A stretch of 64,000 nt of DNA from Sclerotiophoma versabilis (Eukaryota; Ascomycota; Dothideomycetes; Pleosporales; Didymellaceae), in assembly GCA_012274445.1 (NCBI GenBank), contig JAAROD010000007.1:62001-126000 (forward strand). Direction: 5' to 3'. The notes under the pieces were generated by a model. That model did not search any database, had not been told where the DNA came from, and saw nothing but the letters and a program-made list of their open reading frames with translations. Positions within the stretch are counted from its first letter, which is position 1, and every line of letters starts with the position of its first letter. Shown here one piece after another: positions 19,816 through 30,948 of this stretch. Position numbers and translations under genes: made by a program.

Positions 19816-20968
19816 ATGGCTTTCAGCTTTGGTTTCTCAGGTGACGACATAGAAGATGACCCGAACGACGTCTCGCCTCAGATGCCGGAGACAAGTGTAC
19901 CAGAGACCGACATACCGCCACCCATCGAGGCCAGAGCACATGACCTAGATGAGCTGGTATGTATACTATCTCCATACAATCTTCACAAACAAATTCAAAC
20001 GTTACATATCACAATCACCACAGTCCTCCATTACTAACTCACCCCAGCTATCCGGCCTCCCAGACAAACTCTCATTCTCGACTATAACCCTCACCTCCCC
20101 CAAAGGCTTCACCACCCGCCTCCCCCGGCGCGAGATCTTCGATGTCCGTGTTCAGTTGATGGCCGAAGATGATGGCTCCCAAGAAAACGTCCTTGCCGGT
20201 CTTGAAAATACAGACCTTCAGACCAACGTCTACGAAGGCGGGTACAAGACCTGGGAATGTAGTCTCGACCTCGTCAAATTCCTGCTTGATCGTGGACCGC
20301 GAAAAGATCTCGACGATCTAGTCAGAGTAAATCACGTCGTCGAGCTGGGCTGTGGATCTGCCGTGCCATCACTCTTACTTTTCCAGTATGCTTTGAAGAA
20401 TCAGCTGAGCATCATCTTCACACTAGCGGACTACAATGCAGACGTAATCCGCCTTGTAAGCCTGCCGAACCTCGTCCTTGCTTGGGCCGCCATGCTGTCG
20501 CCGGAAGACAACGCAAAGTTGCTGCCAGACGGCAACCCATTACACCACACAGAAGAAGAACACGGTGATCTGTACCTGACGCCTGAGCTCCTCGCCGCTT
20601 TCAAACAGCAACTCCACTCCTCAGCTCTCACACTCAACCTTCTCTCTGGATCCTGGACACCAACGAGCAACTTCCTGGATCTGATACCGAGCACGCCAGA
20701 GCTTCATACTTTCATCCTTGGCTCCGAGACCATCTACTCCCCAGCCTCATTGAGTGCATTTGCCGAGATAATCGTAGCGCTGATGATCCGAGTGAAGACA
20801 GGCAAGGCGGTTGTGGCGGCTAAGAGAGTCTACTTTGGCGTCGGTGGCAGTGTCGATGCGTTTAGGGAGGAGTGTGCGAATCGTGGGGCGCTGGCGTATG
20901 AGATGGAGTTTGAAGGCTTGGAGACGGGTGGTGTGAGGAGATGTTTGCTTGAGGTGCAGATGTGCTGA
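19816..20968 (+). CDS. HPM1: Protein-histidine N-methyltransferase, HPM1/METTL18 family
   Basis: Exons 19816-19956 and 20048-20968 encode 353 residues; the 91-bp intron has a GTATGT donor and an ACTAACTC branch region. The family signature VYEGGYKTWECSLDL is at 108-122. The S-adenosylmethionine-binding motif VVELGCGSAVPSL is at 144-156, and a D-Y-N segment (LADYNADVIRL) follows as motif II. A later SETIYS motif is also typical. Yeast Hpm1 and human METTL18 methylate a histidine of ribosomal protein uL3 (Rpl3), affecting ribosome assembly and translation. The N-terminus is acidic and low-complexity, as in relatives. Confidence 0.88.
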
Positions 20969-21134
20969 AAAGGCAAAGCAGGATAGACTTTTTTTCTTTA
21001 CTTCTTTTGGTTGCTAGACATCGAGGCACGACTAAGGGTATCTACACGCATTCTAGGGCTACAGATGTATCCAACGAATGCGACAGCAATCTTCTTACAC
21101 AATTTCAAAACGAGAAGCCACAGTCGTCTCATGC

Positions 21135-22871
21135 TCACCTCGCCCTCGCAGTCACAGTTGGCGCTGGCAGCTCCCTTCGCTCCCGCTCCTCCCCACCCCG
21201 AACCAACTTCCTATACGTCTCTCCCTCAACCCTCATACTCTCCCCTCTCGCCTGTCTCAACCGATCAACGCTCTTGTCAATAAGGTCCAAATGATATGTT
21301 ATCGGCAGTCCATCCCTCCACCCCAAGATCTCCGGTGCCGCAACACCCTCTCGCAAGTTCTCCAATTCAGCTTGGATCTCCCTAAGCTTCAAAAGCGTGT
21401 CAGAAACATGGTTGAGTGCTTGTTTGCGGTATTCTGAGATATTCCTCAGAAGGTGGAGTTGCTTATTGTTCGCCTTTACTTTCGAGTTGTTCCCGCCTAA
21501 CTTGGTCCAGAGCTGGGCGAGGAGCTCCTCCTGGTTCTTCGTGATTGTTGCGTCATCGCCTGTCGCAATCTGATAGATGGTGTCCAGCCGCTCGTCTAGA
21601 TTCTGTAGCACCGAGAGCAGGGCAACGGCAGTGTCGATGAGTCTAGTAATTTCTTCCGTGTTCTTGCTTACGTGGAGGGAGTACTGGTCGAAGATTCGTT
21701 CCTGGAGCGTTGGTGGAGGTGCAATGAAAGGGCGTGTAAGGGCGCTGTAGACGCGGTCGAGTGCACCATACAACGCTTCTTGCTCAGAGATGCCAGAAAG
21801 AACGGCCCTTGTCCAAGTGTTTGTTGCAATGATACGATCCACAGTTGCGCCAATACGGGAGTTGAAGCGGGAGAGGTCCATGGAGGCTTCATTAGCTGTA
21901 AGAACAAAGTTGTCAAACTCCAGATCGAGCTGATGTCGCGAGGGTAGGCGGGAGTGGCGGACTAGGGTGCGCAGGTCGCGGATGGCGATCTCCGAGTCCT
22001 TGATGGTGGATGGGAGGGTTGAAGTGTCTTTTGCTGCATCCAGGATCTCTTCAAGCCCTGATTGTGTGTTGAGCAGTCCTTCGAAGTCGACTCGCGGGTC
22101 ATCGTAGGTGCTTGTTGCGCAAAACGGTACAACGTAAGATGAACCTGGGATGAGGCAGACTGGCGACAGAGCGACTGCCAAACCAGAGCGGAAAGAGCCT
22201 ACAGCCCATTGGATGCTAAAGACGAGCACCAATACGGCTAGTGCAAGGCCAAAGAAAGGCTGTAGATTGCCCATTGCGTGACCAAAGACACCGATAAGGT
22301 AGCGGCTTATTGGGAAGATAAAGTTATCACATAAGAGACTGAGGCAACGCAACACAGATGGACTTTGTTGTCGTAAAGCGGGTGCAGGTTTTGGCTGAGC
22401 TCTTGAGGCCGAAGGAGAGTAAGATGTAGAGGAGCGATCAGACGCCCGCAGATGCGGGGTCTTGTTTCGTACGTTCTTGCTTCGGACTTGCGGTCTACGT
22501 GAAGGGGAGCCATTGGAAGAATGCACAGAGCTTTCCAGTTTTGGCATAATGAAGCTGGGTCCCGTTTGTTCTGATTGTGTAAGGGGTTGGGCCGGCTTTG
22601 ACGGTCGTGGCGTACGCTCTGTGTCAAACGATCTCAAGCCTCTCGACGCAGTATCCTTGAGAAAGGATCCAGACGAAGGTCCTTGCCCGTGTGCAGAAGT
22701 TGGCGAGTTAACATCCGGATCTTGTGCGAGCTCGTTGTCTGATGGCTCCAGCTCGATCTCGCTATGATTTGCAGTAGAAGTGCCGTCATCAGTAGAGCAG
22801 TTGGCATCGTCCCAGCTGTCACCAAGAGTCTCTCTGAGCTTCCGTCGTGCGGCCTTGCTGCCCTTGGCCAT
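21135..22871 (-). CDS. Unknown membrane protein with C-terminal coiled coil
   Basis: Intronless, 578 residues. I do not recognise the family. Residues 1-170 are polar, Ser/Pro-rich and begin with a basic MAKGSKAARRKLRE segment. Hydrophobic stretches lie near 180-245 (including FFGLALAVLVLVFSIQWAV), probably one or two membrane spans. The rest is largely helical, with heptad-like segments from about 430 to 560. This layout, a disordered head, membrane anchor and coiled-coil tail, is seen in nuclear-envelope and ER proteins, but that is only analogy. It is convergent with HPM1 (166 bp between stops) and divergent from the mitochondrial ThrRS gene. Confidence 0.75.
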   Translation of the reverse strand: MAKGSKAARRKLRETLGDSWDDANCSTDDGTSTANHSEIELEPSDNELAQDPDVNSPTSAHGQGPSSGSFLKDTASRGLRSFDTERTPRPSKPAQPLTQSEQTGPSFIMPKLESSVHSSNGSPSRRPQVRSKNVRNKTPHLRASDRSSTSYSPSASRAQPKPAPALRQQSPSVLRCLSLLCDNFIFPISRYLIGVFGHAMGNLQPFFGLALAVLVLVFSIQWAVGSFRSGLAVALSPVCLIPGSSYVVPFCATSTYDDPRVDFEGLLNTQSGLEEILDAAKDTSTLPSTIKDSEIAIRDLRTLVRHSRLPSRHQLDLEFDNFVLTANEASMDLSRFNSRIGATVDRIIATNTWTRAVLSGISEQEALYGALDRVYSALTRPFIAPPPTLQERIFDQYSLHVSKNTEEITRLIDTAVALLSVLQNLDERLDTIYQIATGDDATITKNQEELLAQLWTKLGGNNSKVKANNKQLHLLRNISEYRKQALNHVSDTLLKLREIQAELENLREGVAAPEILGWRDGLPITYHLDLIDKSVDRLRQARGESMRVEGETYRKLVRGGEERERRELPAPTVTARAR

Positions 22872-23560
22872 GTTTTGGTCTTCCAGAAGAGTGAATGTAT
22901 CAGGTGCGGGCGGTTGTAGTTGATGCTGGATACACTCTTGTGGCAGAGTGGTGCGCTATCATGTAGGATGCGCGCTAGGAATTTATGTAGTTCTCCAAAG
23001 TAAAGCAAGCAACAACAAAGTCAAGGATAACAACCCGGGGGGTGTTTGGTGTAGGAAGTTTGAGTGAAGGGCTACCGCCACTACCACGCATACATCGTGT
23101 GACGTAGCCGCCTGCCAATCAGGCTTCACCAGGCAACACGACATGTTGTCGTCGAATCCAACGGATCAAAAGCGGTCATGTTGGAAACGCTGAGCAAGCA
23201 ATCTGCATCGCTTCTAGCTGGATGTTCGTTTAAGGTAGTTATGTACACGTATTGAAGGGCCGGCCCGCATGCTGCCGGAGCTCGAAGGAGGCTCTTGTGC
23301 TCTGGGAGATGCGCCAATAGCAGCAGATCCAGGAGGCCTTCAGAAGCAACGGTTCCTAAACAGATTTGGACGAAACGTCATGCCAAAATTATTCCTAGCA
23401 TGTAGGGGCAGGACTCTGTGATTAACGATAGCGTGTAGGGGCTGTTAGTGTCTCTAAAAGCCATCGGCTATGAGAGGCTGGCAAGCCGCCAAGGCGCCAG
23501 CTCGGAAAGTGCAGCTGTGACCTCCGAGGCCATGTGAGAGCTGCCAGTCTTCTCTTCTCG
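22872..23560. promoter_or_regulatory. Divergent promoter, membrane protein and mitochondrial ThrRS
   Basis: This spacer of about 690 bp lies between start codons facing apart. Small open frames in it have no recognisable domain. I see no repeat or defined site. Confidence 0.45.
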
Positions 23561-25165
23561 ATGCCACCCGCGCTGCGACCAGCGTTGCGATTGCCATTGC
23601 GCCGGCTTTGGAGTCGCCAGCATGCCTGGACATCAAGCCGGAGCTTATCCGTTCGGAGTTGCTCGTGCTCTGCACCGCACCAATTCCAGGCCTCGGTGAA
23701 GCTCTCTTCGCCCAAAGCACAGCTCGATACAACAAATGCAGCTGCTGCACCACCCACACCTGCCCTCGATCACCGCACGCTCGCAGCGGCACACAATCTC
23801 TTCGTCACGTCGCCCTATAGCCCCGGCTCACCACTCATCCTCCCCAATGGCGCATACGTCTTCCAGAAGCTGCAGGCTTTTCTGCGCGCGCAATACCCAC
23901 AGTTCGGCTTCCAAGAAGTCATTACGCCCATCATATACAAGAAGTCATTATGGGAGAAATCAGGCCACTGGCAGAATTATGCAGAAGACATGTTCAGTGT
24001 GGAAGGAAGGGACAAGAAGGGCGAGGAGGAAGAAGAAATGGGGTTGAAGCCCATGAACTGCCCCGGCCACTGTCTGCTTTTCAGCACCGACATCAAGAGC
24101 TACCGAGACCTCCCAGTCCGGCTGGCAGACTTCAGCGCGCTGCACAGAAACGAGATATCGGGCTCATTGACCGGTCTGACCAGGGTGCGAAGGTTCCATC
24201 AGGACGATGCCCACATCTTCTGCCGACCAGACCAGATCCTGACAGAGATCGAGCAGACCCTGAAGTTTGTCGGCATGGTGTATGACACGTTCGGTCTAGG
24301 GCCTTACAAGCTGCTTCTGTCCACACGGCCGAAGGACAGCTTTATTGGCGGTATTGAGGAGTGGGACAGGGCTGAGGCACAGTTGACCACTGCGCTGAAT
24401 AACATTGGCGGCGAATGGGCGATCAATGAAGGTGATGGTGCCTTCTACGGGCCCAAGATTGACATCGTCCTGAAAGATTCAAACGGCAAGGAGCATCAGA
24501 CTGCGACCATCCAGCTCGACTTTCAGCTGCCGCAGCGCTTCGACCTGCAATACCAGGCTTCGCCGGAGGAACTGGAGGCAGGCTCGAACTCATCGTTGGA
24601 TGCCGGCCTTGACCCAGCCTACCGTCGGCCGGTCATTGTTCATCGTGCAATCTACGGATCCATTGAACGCTTCATGGCCCTGCTCATCGAGCACTATGCA
24701 GGCAAATTTCCCTTTTGGCTTTCTCCACGACCGGCTATCGTTCTGTCGCTGAATTCTGATCCTGCCGTGCTGGAACATGTCTCACGTATACAGTCCGTGC
24801 TTTCCGGTCTACAGTCTCACGAGGCCCCGACGCCCGATGCTTCATCTACGCCCAAGCCACTGCCGCTGTCGAACATTCACTTGCCGATCGATATTGACAC
24901 CACTAATCGGCCGCTCGGTAAGAAGATCACAGATGCTCGATCCAAGAAGTACAACCACATCATCGTGGTCGGGAAACGAGATGTCGAGAGTGGCGGCATG
25001 AACATGCAGATAGTCAACCAGCCTGCTGAAGAAGAAGCTATCAGGGCGTTGGAGGAAGCTCTTGGTCGACAACTCTCAGAAGCAGACAGATCGAAGAAGC
25101 AAGCCAGCATCGATCTGAAAGGCGCGAGAATATACTTTGAAAGTCTCACCACTTCTTATTTGTAG
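23561..25165 (+). CDS. MST1: Mitochondrial threonyl-tRNA synthetase
   Basis: Encodes 534 residues from ATG 23561; the frame is open further upstream but without an earlier ATG. The first 50 residues are Arg- and Ser-rich with few acids, a mitochondrial presequence. The class II catalytic core follows: zinc-site motif MNCPGHC at 165-171, motif 2 RVRRFHQDDAHIFC at 208-221, and motif 3 around AIYGSIERFMALL near 360. A C-terminal anticodon-binding domain has SDPAVLEHV and RPLGKKITDA segments. No TGS or N-terminal editing domain is present, as in yeast Mst1. It charges mitochondrial tRNA-Thr in the matrix. Confidence 0.92.
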   Translation: MPPALRPALRLPLRRLWSRQHAWTSSRSLSVRSCSCSAPHQFQASVKLSSPKAQLDTTNAAAAPPTPALDHRTLAAAHNLFVTSPYSPGSPLILPNGAYVFQKLQAFLRAQYPQFGFQEVITPIIYKKSLWEKSGHWQNYAEDMFSVEGRDKKGEEEEEMGLKPMNCPGHCLLFSTDIKSYRDLPVRLADFSALHRNEISGSLTGLTRVRRFHQDDAHIFCRPDQILTEIEQTLKFVGMVYDTFGLGPYKLLLSTRPKDSFIGGIEEWDRAEAQLTTALNNIGGEWAINEGDGAFYGPKIDIVLKDSNGKEHQTATIQLDFQLPQRFDLQYQASPEELEAGSNSSLDAGLDPAYRRPVIVHRAIYGSIERFMALLIEHYAGKFPFWLSPRPAIVLSLNSDPAVLEHVSRIQSVLSGLQSHEAPTPDASSTPKPLPLSNIHLPIDIDTTNRPLGKKITDARSKKYNHIIVVGKRDVESGGMNMQIVNQPAEEEAIRALEEALGRQLSEADRSKKQASIDLKGARIYFESLTTSYL

Positions 25166-25665
25166 GCTCAGTCAGAGTGTTCATGATGTATACTAAGTAT
25201 GATTTGGGGCTTCAAGTGCACTAAGCATTTTGTGGCAAGAAGGGCATTGAAGTTTCGTATAACACCTGCCAAGTTTCAGCATTGCTGTCTTTAAGATATT
25301 TAATTTTCGCAATGCTTCCCCCGTCGGTGTATATTTCTATTTTTTCGAAGCTGTGAAGCCCTCCACCTTGCGTAGTATTTACATATGTCTTTATAGAAGA
25401 TCTCACAGACACATAGCAGCCCCCGCTTCGGAAAGGTTCCGCCTTCTGTTCGGGCGTGCTAGCGCTAACGATCTGAAGCACAGACCCAACCCCTGCCAAG
25501 CCACCATTTTTCACCTGCCGGATCGAACGACGCGTGCGCTCATTTGATCTAATCTGATAAACGAGATGGCAAATTACGGGGCCTCCTTCGAACAAACATC
25601 TTTGCCGCCGCTCTCACAAATTCTTGTACACCGACACCAACCTGCACAGGAGCCTGCCATAAGTC
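25166..25665. other. Intergenic, ThrRS 3' end and ERG3 promoter
   Basis: This 500-bp spacer lies between two genes in the same direction. An open frame on the minus strand (25221-25595, 124 codons) has no recognisable domain and crosses where the ERG3 promoter should be, so I do not call it. Confidence 0.45.
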
Positions 25666-26718
25666 ATGGACGTCGCATTGGAACTTCTCGACCCCCTTGT
25701 CTTCGACAAAGCCTACGCTTGGGCTCTACCGCACCCCGGAGCCAGCTTCAGCAACAATTCCTCAGATGTGAACAACCTCCTGACCGCAGATGTCGCGCCA
25801 ATGTCTCTTTGGGATCGCGACAACATATATCGCCAATGCATCTCGATTCTTCTGATCACGCAATTCGGCGCATCTGCCCTCTACTTTTTCTTTAGCGCCC
25901 TCTCGTATTTTTTCATTTTCGATCGACGTTTGGAGTACCACCCGAGATTTCTCAAGAATCAAGTGCGCCAAGAGATCAAGTCATCTATGACCGCCGTCCC
26001 ATTCATAAACATCTTGACCCTCCCGTGGTTTCTGGGTGAAGTTCGCGGCCACAGCTTGTTGTATGGCGACGTGAAAAGCTATGGTTGGGGCTGGCTCGTT
26101 ATCTCATCGCTTTTTTACATGGCTTTCAACGATGTTGCCATCTACTGGATCCACCGCTTGGAGCACCACCCGAGTGTATACAAGTACATCCACAAGCCAC
26201 ATCACAAGTGGATTGGTCAGTGCTCTTGACTTCCGTCCTTGCCAAGAAGTCAATGCTAACTCAACATAGTTCCTACACCATGGGCTGCGCTCGCTTTCCA
26301 TCCACTTGACGGATACGTACAGTCGCTCCCATACCAGTAAGTATCACCAAGGAACCTATCTACCGCTGTGTACTTACACGTGACTAGTGTCTTCGTCTTC
26401 GTCTGTCCTATGAACAGATATCTCTACATGGTTCTCTTCGTCGCTGTGCAGATCTGGACCATCTTCATCCACGATGGCGACATGATCTCTGGACACTGGA
26501 CGGAGAAGTTCATCAACAGCCCTGCTCACCACACGCTGCACCACATGTATTTCACTGTCAACTATGGGCAGTACTTCACCTGGTGCGACAACTACTTCGA
26601 TTCGCACAGGGCACCCAGGCCAGACCTCGACCCTATTCATGACGCCCTCAAGGTCATGAGGGCGAAGGGCCTCGTTGATGAGGCGGGCAATCCGATTGCG
26701 AAGCCGAAGAAGGAGTAA
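25666..26718 (+). CDS. ERG3: C-5 sterol desaturase
   Basis: Exons 25666-26215, 26270-26336 and 26388-26718 encode 315 residues. The introns are 54 and 51 bp; the first has a CTAAC branch site. The joins recreate HHKWIVPTPWAAL and SLPYHVFVFVCP, as in the family. Histidine boxes HRLEHH (about 167-172), HKPHHK (about 178-183) and HHTLHH (about 251-256) bind the di-iron centre of the fatty acid hydroxylase superfamily, and several membrane spans surround them. The enzyme introduces the C5-C6 double bond of episterol in ergosterol synthesis in the ER. Loss of ERG3 function alters azole response in other fungi. Confidence 0.92.
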
Positions 26719-27627
26719 ACGTGTCGAAGTGCTGAAGCTTTTAAGCATTGTTGCGTTGTTTTGTGCAGAGCAGGCTCTTCTTGCATTGGGGGCGTCAATA
26801 GATTTCTATGATCACCACGATCATCATGCATACCCTATACTTAATGTTAATCAATCATATCTATCGCATCGTTAGGCATTTATTGAAAACCTTGTCCCCA
26901 GCTAATTGCACTTACCTGATAAGGCTATATCCATTATCGGTCAGTATCCTGAGTAGTTGTATCTCAGGCTCCATTGTATATAGTATCCGCACCAATCACT
27001 AATCTTGCTAGCTCCAGACGATGAACCTACACTTAGCAGATACTCTGACTGTACATGTCTATACCAGAGGCTTGTTTGTGCGCACACTGCCATGTGCAAC
27101 TGGGCTCAACCCATGGACTACAAGAAGGCAATCCTTTTGTTTCACCCGCAAGACTTAGATGCTAACGCATCGTGGCTAACTGGCGTCTCGGTTTATCAAC
27201 TGCCCATTAGTATGCATGAAGAGATCATTACCGACACATACGACTTTTATTTCCATTTCTAAGGTAGGAAGGAAATGCAAATTCTTTAATAACAAATCAT
27301 TTGGGAAGCGTAGAAGTATCGAATGGCGCTTCAACATGCCCTCGTGCGGGTCTCAAATGAGAGTACCTGAGTTACATAGACTGACGGGTGGCGATGATGT
27401 TGTTCAGAGCCCGGGCAGTGTTCACAAGATACATAGTAGTACTTCGAAACATTGTCTAAACTAAGGATGTACAAGTTGCGAAGGCTTCCTAAGCCAGGTC
27501 ATGCAGGATGTCGCTGTCTCGAGAATGTAACTACAGAGTTGACCTTTGAAGATTGTCAATTTTGCGAGTTGAAAAAATAAGAAATAGAGAACACTGGATC
27601 GAAGAAGCTCACTAGATTGAGGTACTA
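26719..27627. other. Intergenic, AT-leaning, no gene seen
   Basis: This stretch holds the ERG3 3' UTR and then sequence with scattered stops in all frames. Two short open frames (27005-27262, 27216-27464) show no domain. Confidence 0.4.
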
Positions 27628-28240
27628 ATGGTAGATGTAGCGAGCAACATATTTAAAAGTATTTCGAGCTCTACATCCATCGGAAGAACAACGACCATAC
27701 GCTGGACATTCACGCCAGCAGACGCCGATATATCATCGTTCGGTTCATAATCGGCACACGGTTGTGGTTTCCTACAGAACGAGCTCAATATTTACCAAAA
27801 GATTTTGAACAGAGCGTTCTCTAAACGGGAGCAGACGACAACGGAAGATCTGGCTCATGTAAAGAAGCTGACGCAGAAGCTAAGCGTCCGGTCGAGACTC
27901 CAAATCCCCCCACCTAGACGAGATCAGAACATTTCGTCAGTTCTGCGACACAAATTGTGTGTATACTAGACAGCTCATTGATATCATGATGGATCAGCTA
28001 CCATCTGGTGTAGATCAGTATAGGACAGCTGGAGGCTTTGTGTTCCGACTCCCCGACCTCTTGCTGCGCTAAACGTGTTTTGAAGCTACATCCTAAACTT
28101 CAAAGATTATATTGATTTAAAGGCCGAGAACCTGGCTGTACTGAAGTGACTCCGTGCCAAGCATGAGGGCTTGATGAACTACGTTGTCCCAAGTGGTGAA
28201 TCGAAAGCAATTGGAAGAACTTGGTGTGGACGCTGAGCCG
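27628..28240 (+). pseudogene. Possible decayed gene of unknown family
   Basis: One frame starts at ATG 27628 and stays open for 40 codons to a TAA at 27748. It is then open for 72 more codons to a TAG at 27967. The second frame is open from 27884 to 28069 and reads like protein (FRQFCDTNCVYTRQLIDIMM). The first frame resumes at 28084-28146 (NFKDYIDLKAENLAVLK) and 28150-28233 (LRAKHEGLMNYVVPSG). Adjoining open segments that switch frame and are broken by single stops suggest a protein gene with frameshift and nonsense mutations. I do not recognise the family. Chance open frames remain possible. Confidence 0.35.
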
Positions 28241-28421
28241 GAAACAAGGACCCCTGCAAGCGCGTCTCCGCAGCTGCGCGACCGATGACAGCATCGTGCC
28301 GGATCCAGGCCGGCTTCAACACCAACTTTCCTGGATGTTCCATCACTCCACCATGTCGCAGTTGCGTCGAGTCTTGACAGTACCTGTTGCGTTGTTGCAT
28401 CAAGTTGATCAAACCTGAAAA

Positions 28422-29197
28422 ATGGTTTTACTGGATCTTCTTACAATAGCTGGAATTCCAACAGCTGTAGGAGCAAGCGAAGCTGTCCACCAACAAGAGC
28501 TACTAGACGAAGAAGCAGAAGCGCCGGAGCGCCAGGAGCCCTTCTACCTAGATGTATACTGTGATGCGCAGTCAAGGAAGAAAGACGAGGTCCACGGCGC
28601 AATCGTTGTCTTGAAAGACGGCAAGGTACGTCCAAGTAACGCCCGCGCAACCTGCAACGAATTGACAAGTACATGCAGCTTCGACTGTGGCCGAAAGACT
28701 CGAAGACTGGCCTACCGAAGGCGGATCCTGACAGCGGCGAAGCACCACATCCTTTCACAGGCTTCTTCTACCCCTTTCCAACCGAAGATCTGAATCTCCC
28801 GCACCGGCCAATGCCTGCGCCTCCCATCCTTGGCCTCGTGAGCACGATACCTACCTCGTCGAATGCCAAGTCAAATGCTATGCGTCCCAAGCTTAACTGG
28901 ATATACGCTGACCGCAAGACGCGCGAGCTCAAGTACGGTCCTAGAGCAGAAGCAAAGCATCACACAATTGGGCCTTGGGATTGGACAGAGGATGAACAGG
29001 GATTGACGCTTGAGGATGAGGAGAGCTTGGTAGCCGTGGAAGAAGAGAATGGCGGGCACGGCTGGACTGTGTATTGGGATAGGGAGGATGACAGGCTGAA
29101 GCAATGGGGTGTATTGGAGGCGCACAGAGTGTTAAGATGTAGTCTCGAGCGGAGACTAGTGGAAGAGAAGGAAATGGGTGGATTGGATGACCTGTAA
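28422..29197 (+). CDS. Conserved-looking fungal protein of unknown function
   Basis: Exons 28422-28625 and 28679-29197 encode 240 residues. The 53-bp intron (GTACGT donor, CAG acceptor) joins LKDGK to LRLWPKD. No domain is recognised. The protein is soluble and acidic, with Pro-rich central segments (FTGFFYPFPTEDLNLPHRP) and a C-terminal part with several Trp residues and acidic runs (LEDEESLVAVEEENGGHGW). There is no signal peptide or membrane span. Good codon continuity across the intron and a protein-like composition make it a real gene. Confidence 0.72.
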
Positions 29198-29408
29198 GCA
29201 ATCTTTGCCGACAGTTCAAGATTCTCCGGCCATAATTAATGGTTTGCGTTGATGAAGAAGGACGATAGGGCATGCTGAGTTCAGGCCAGGGTGAATACGT
29301 TACAATGATATAGAAAAGTCACCTCCAGGCAACCGTGTAGGACTGCATCTATACTGGATTTCTCCCGACAACTTGCCCTAGCAACACCCGTTTGAATGCT
29401 GAACCCTT

Positions 29409-30134
29409 TCAATAACGAACCATTTCGTATTCCCTATCCTTCTTCTTGTTCTTGTATATCTTCCACCTGACCCAGGTGCCTACTGCGCCCACACACGCAG
29501 ACACAACACCAACAACAATACCCGCGATGGCGCCTCCCGAGAGACCGTTGCCATTGCTGTTGGAACCCGGCGTTGAAGTCTCCGTATTGTGCGCTACGTC
29601 GGCGGAGGTCGATGTGCTTGTTGTGGTCAATAATCTCGCTGAAGTCACATCGGACAAAGAACTTGTGATGCCTCCAAGACCGGTCGTTTCCGAGGTGCCC
29701 ACGGTAGTCTTCGCCTCTGTATCTGCGTATCGTTGTAGTGAATAATCACCAAAGCAGTTTGGCATGATCAGAGGGTTAGCCGCATTCGTAGTGTAGATCT
29801 TGTTGCTGGAGAAGCACCAATCCGTGCACCACAAAGCGCCGTCGACAATCATCGAGTTCTCAGACCGATGGTTTGCAGCACATCTTGTCGCCAATCGCTG
29901 TCCCGATGTGATGCAGCCGGCATAGATACCGGATATTGCAAACGTTGAGACCCCACGGCAGCTCGATGTTGTGGATCGACCATTTGAAACGCGGGATCCG
30001 ATGAGTGCTTCGTCGTTGGCACGTTTCTGAGGTAGATGTGTTGTCGTCCGCAAGGCTATCGTGGAGGGGGTGGCATAAGCCCGCGCATTTCGCAAAGTGA
30101 TTAGCAGCAGCAGGCCTAGTAGGTACGATAGCAT
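29409..30134 (-). CDS. Small membrane-anchored cell-surface protein
   Basis: Encodes 241 residues from ATG 30134, chosen because it begins a clean signal peptide (MLSYLLGLLLLITLRNARA). The frame is open upstream, but those residues would precede the signal. The ectodomain has about nine cysteines spread over residues 50-140, with a CxxxWC-type segment around ALWCTDWCF. A Ser/Thr-rich stretch follows (about 145-195) that is probably O-glycosylated. A single membrane span near 200-225 (GGAIAGIVVGVVSACVGAVG) leads to a short basic tail ending KKKDREYEMVRY. This layout is common in ascomycete surface proteins and in wall-stress sensors such as Wsc and Mid2, but no WSC domain is visible. Confidence 0.75.
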   Translation of the reverse strand: MLSYLLGLLLLITLRNARAYATPSTIALRTTTHLPQKRANDEALIGSRVSNGRSTTSSCRGVSTFAISGIYAGCITSGQRLATRCAANHRSENSMIVDGALWCTDWCFSSNKIYTTNAANPLIMPNCFGDYSLQRYADTEAKTTVGTSETTGLGGITSSLSDVTSARLLTTTSTSTSADVAHNTETSTPGSNSNGNGLSGGAIAGIVVGVVSACVGAVGTWVRWKIYKNKKKDREYEMVRY

Positions 30135-30948
30135 GCTAGAAATAAGTCTGATGTTCCTACTACTGGCGCTCAAGATTCGAGAGCCTTTGCGAGCGCAGAA
30201 CTGAATATTATAATCGAAAGGCTGCACCGCTTGGGCGGCATGTTGGGCGTCACCTGTAAATGGATGTGGCAGAAAGATGCTCGCTCAGCCTTATGCTATC
30301 GTTACCGATCAATGCACATCAATGCATGCTAAAGTTTTTGAGCACCATTTGGTCGTGTCCATAGAGCCATGAACCAAACTCGTGCTGAAGAATGGGTAGA
30401 TGGTCGATATGAAGGCTGAAGTCAAAAAGATACAACGCAGTGCAATGTGTCAGATTTACAGGTAATTCAGCTTGACATTGTAACATTCGTTGATTGCGTC
30501 GCAAGGGTTCAAGGAGAGTGTTAACGGCATATCCAGTGAGCATGAGTGTCTCAGTAGTCACTGTAGGAGGCGACGGCGTATCTGACGCGGACTGACTCAA
30601 CGTGTGCGATCGGCAGCAAAATGGGCTAGACTTGCCGCAAACGCGTGCAGGGATTCCACGCGAAGCGTTTCCTGGGCAGACGCAGGGACCCAAAACATAA
30701 CACGGCGTGCTTGACGCAAGATACCTTGCTCACGACCACACGCTCCCACCACACAATACCCACCCTAATACTTTGAATTGCTATCTGGGCTCTTGTACTT
30801 CTCCAGCTTCACCATCGACCAATCTTTACAGCCTTCGTTCACATCGGCAGACGGCGCGTCACAGATTTGAGCGGGGCATTGACAACTAGGTTCAGCGCAC
30901 ACAATCAAAAGCTTCCTTCAGAGCAGCACACCAGACAAAATCACAGCC
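30135..30948. promoter_or_regulatory. Divergent promoter, surface protein and E2-C
   Basis: This spacer of about 810 bp lies between start codons facing apart. A 124-codon open frame on the minus strand (30319-30693) has many Cys but no recognisable domain or start context. No repeat is seen. Confidence 0.45.

Noticed and set aside
25221..25595. 124-codon minus-strand open frame between ThrRS and ERG3
   Set aside because: No recognisable domain, and it would occupy the expected ERG3 promoter and leader.
30319..30693. 124-codon minus-strand open frame
   Set aside because: Cys-rich but no signal peptide, domain or clear start; lies in a divergent promoter.
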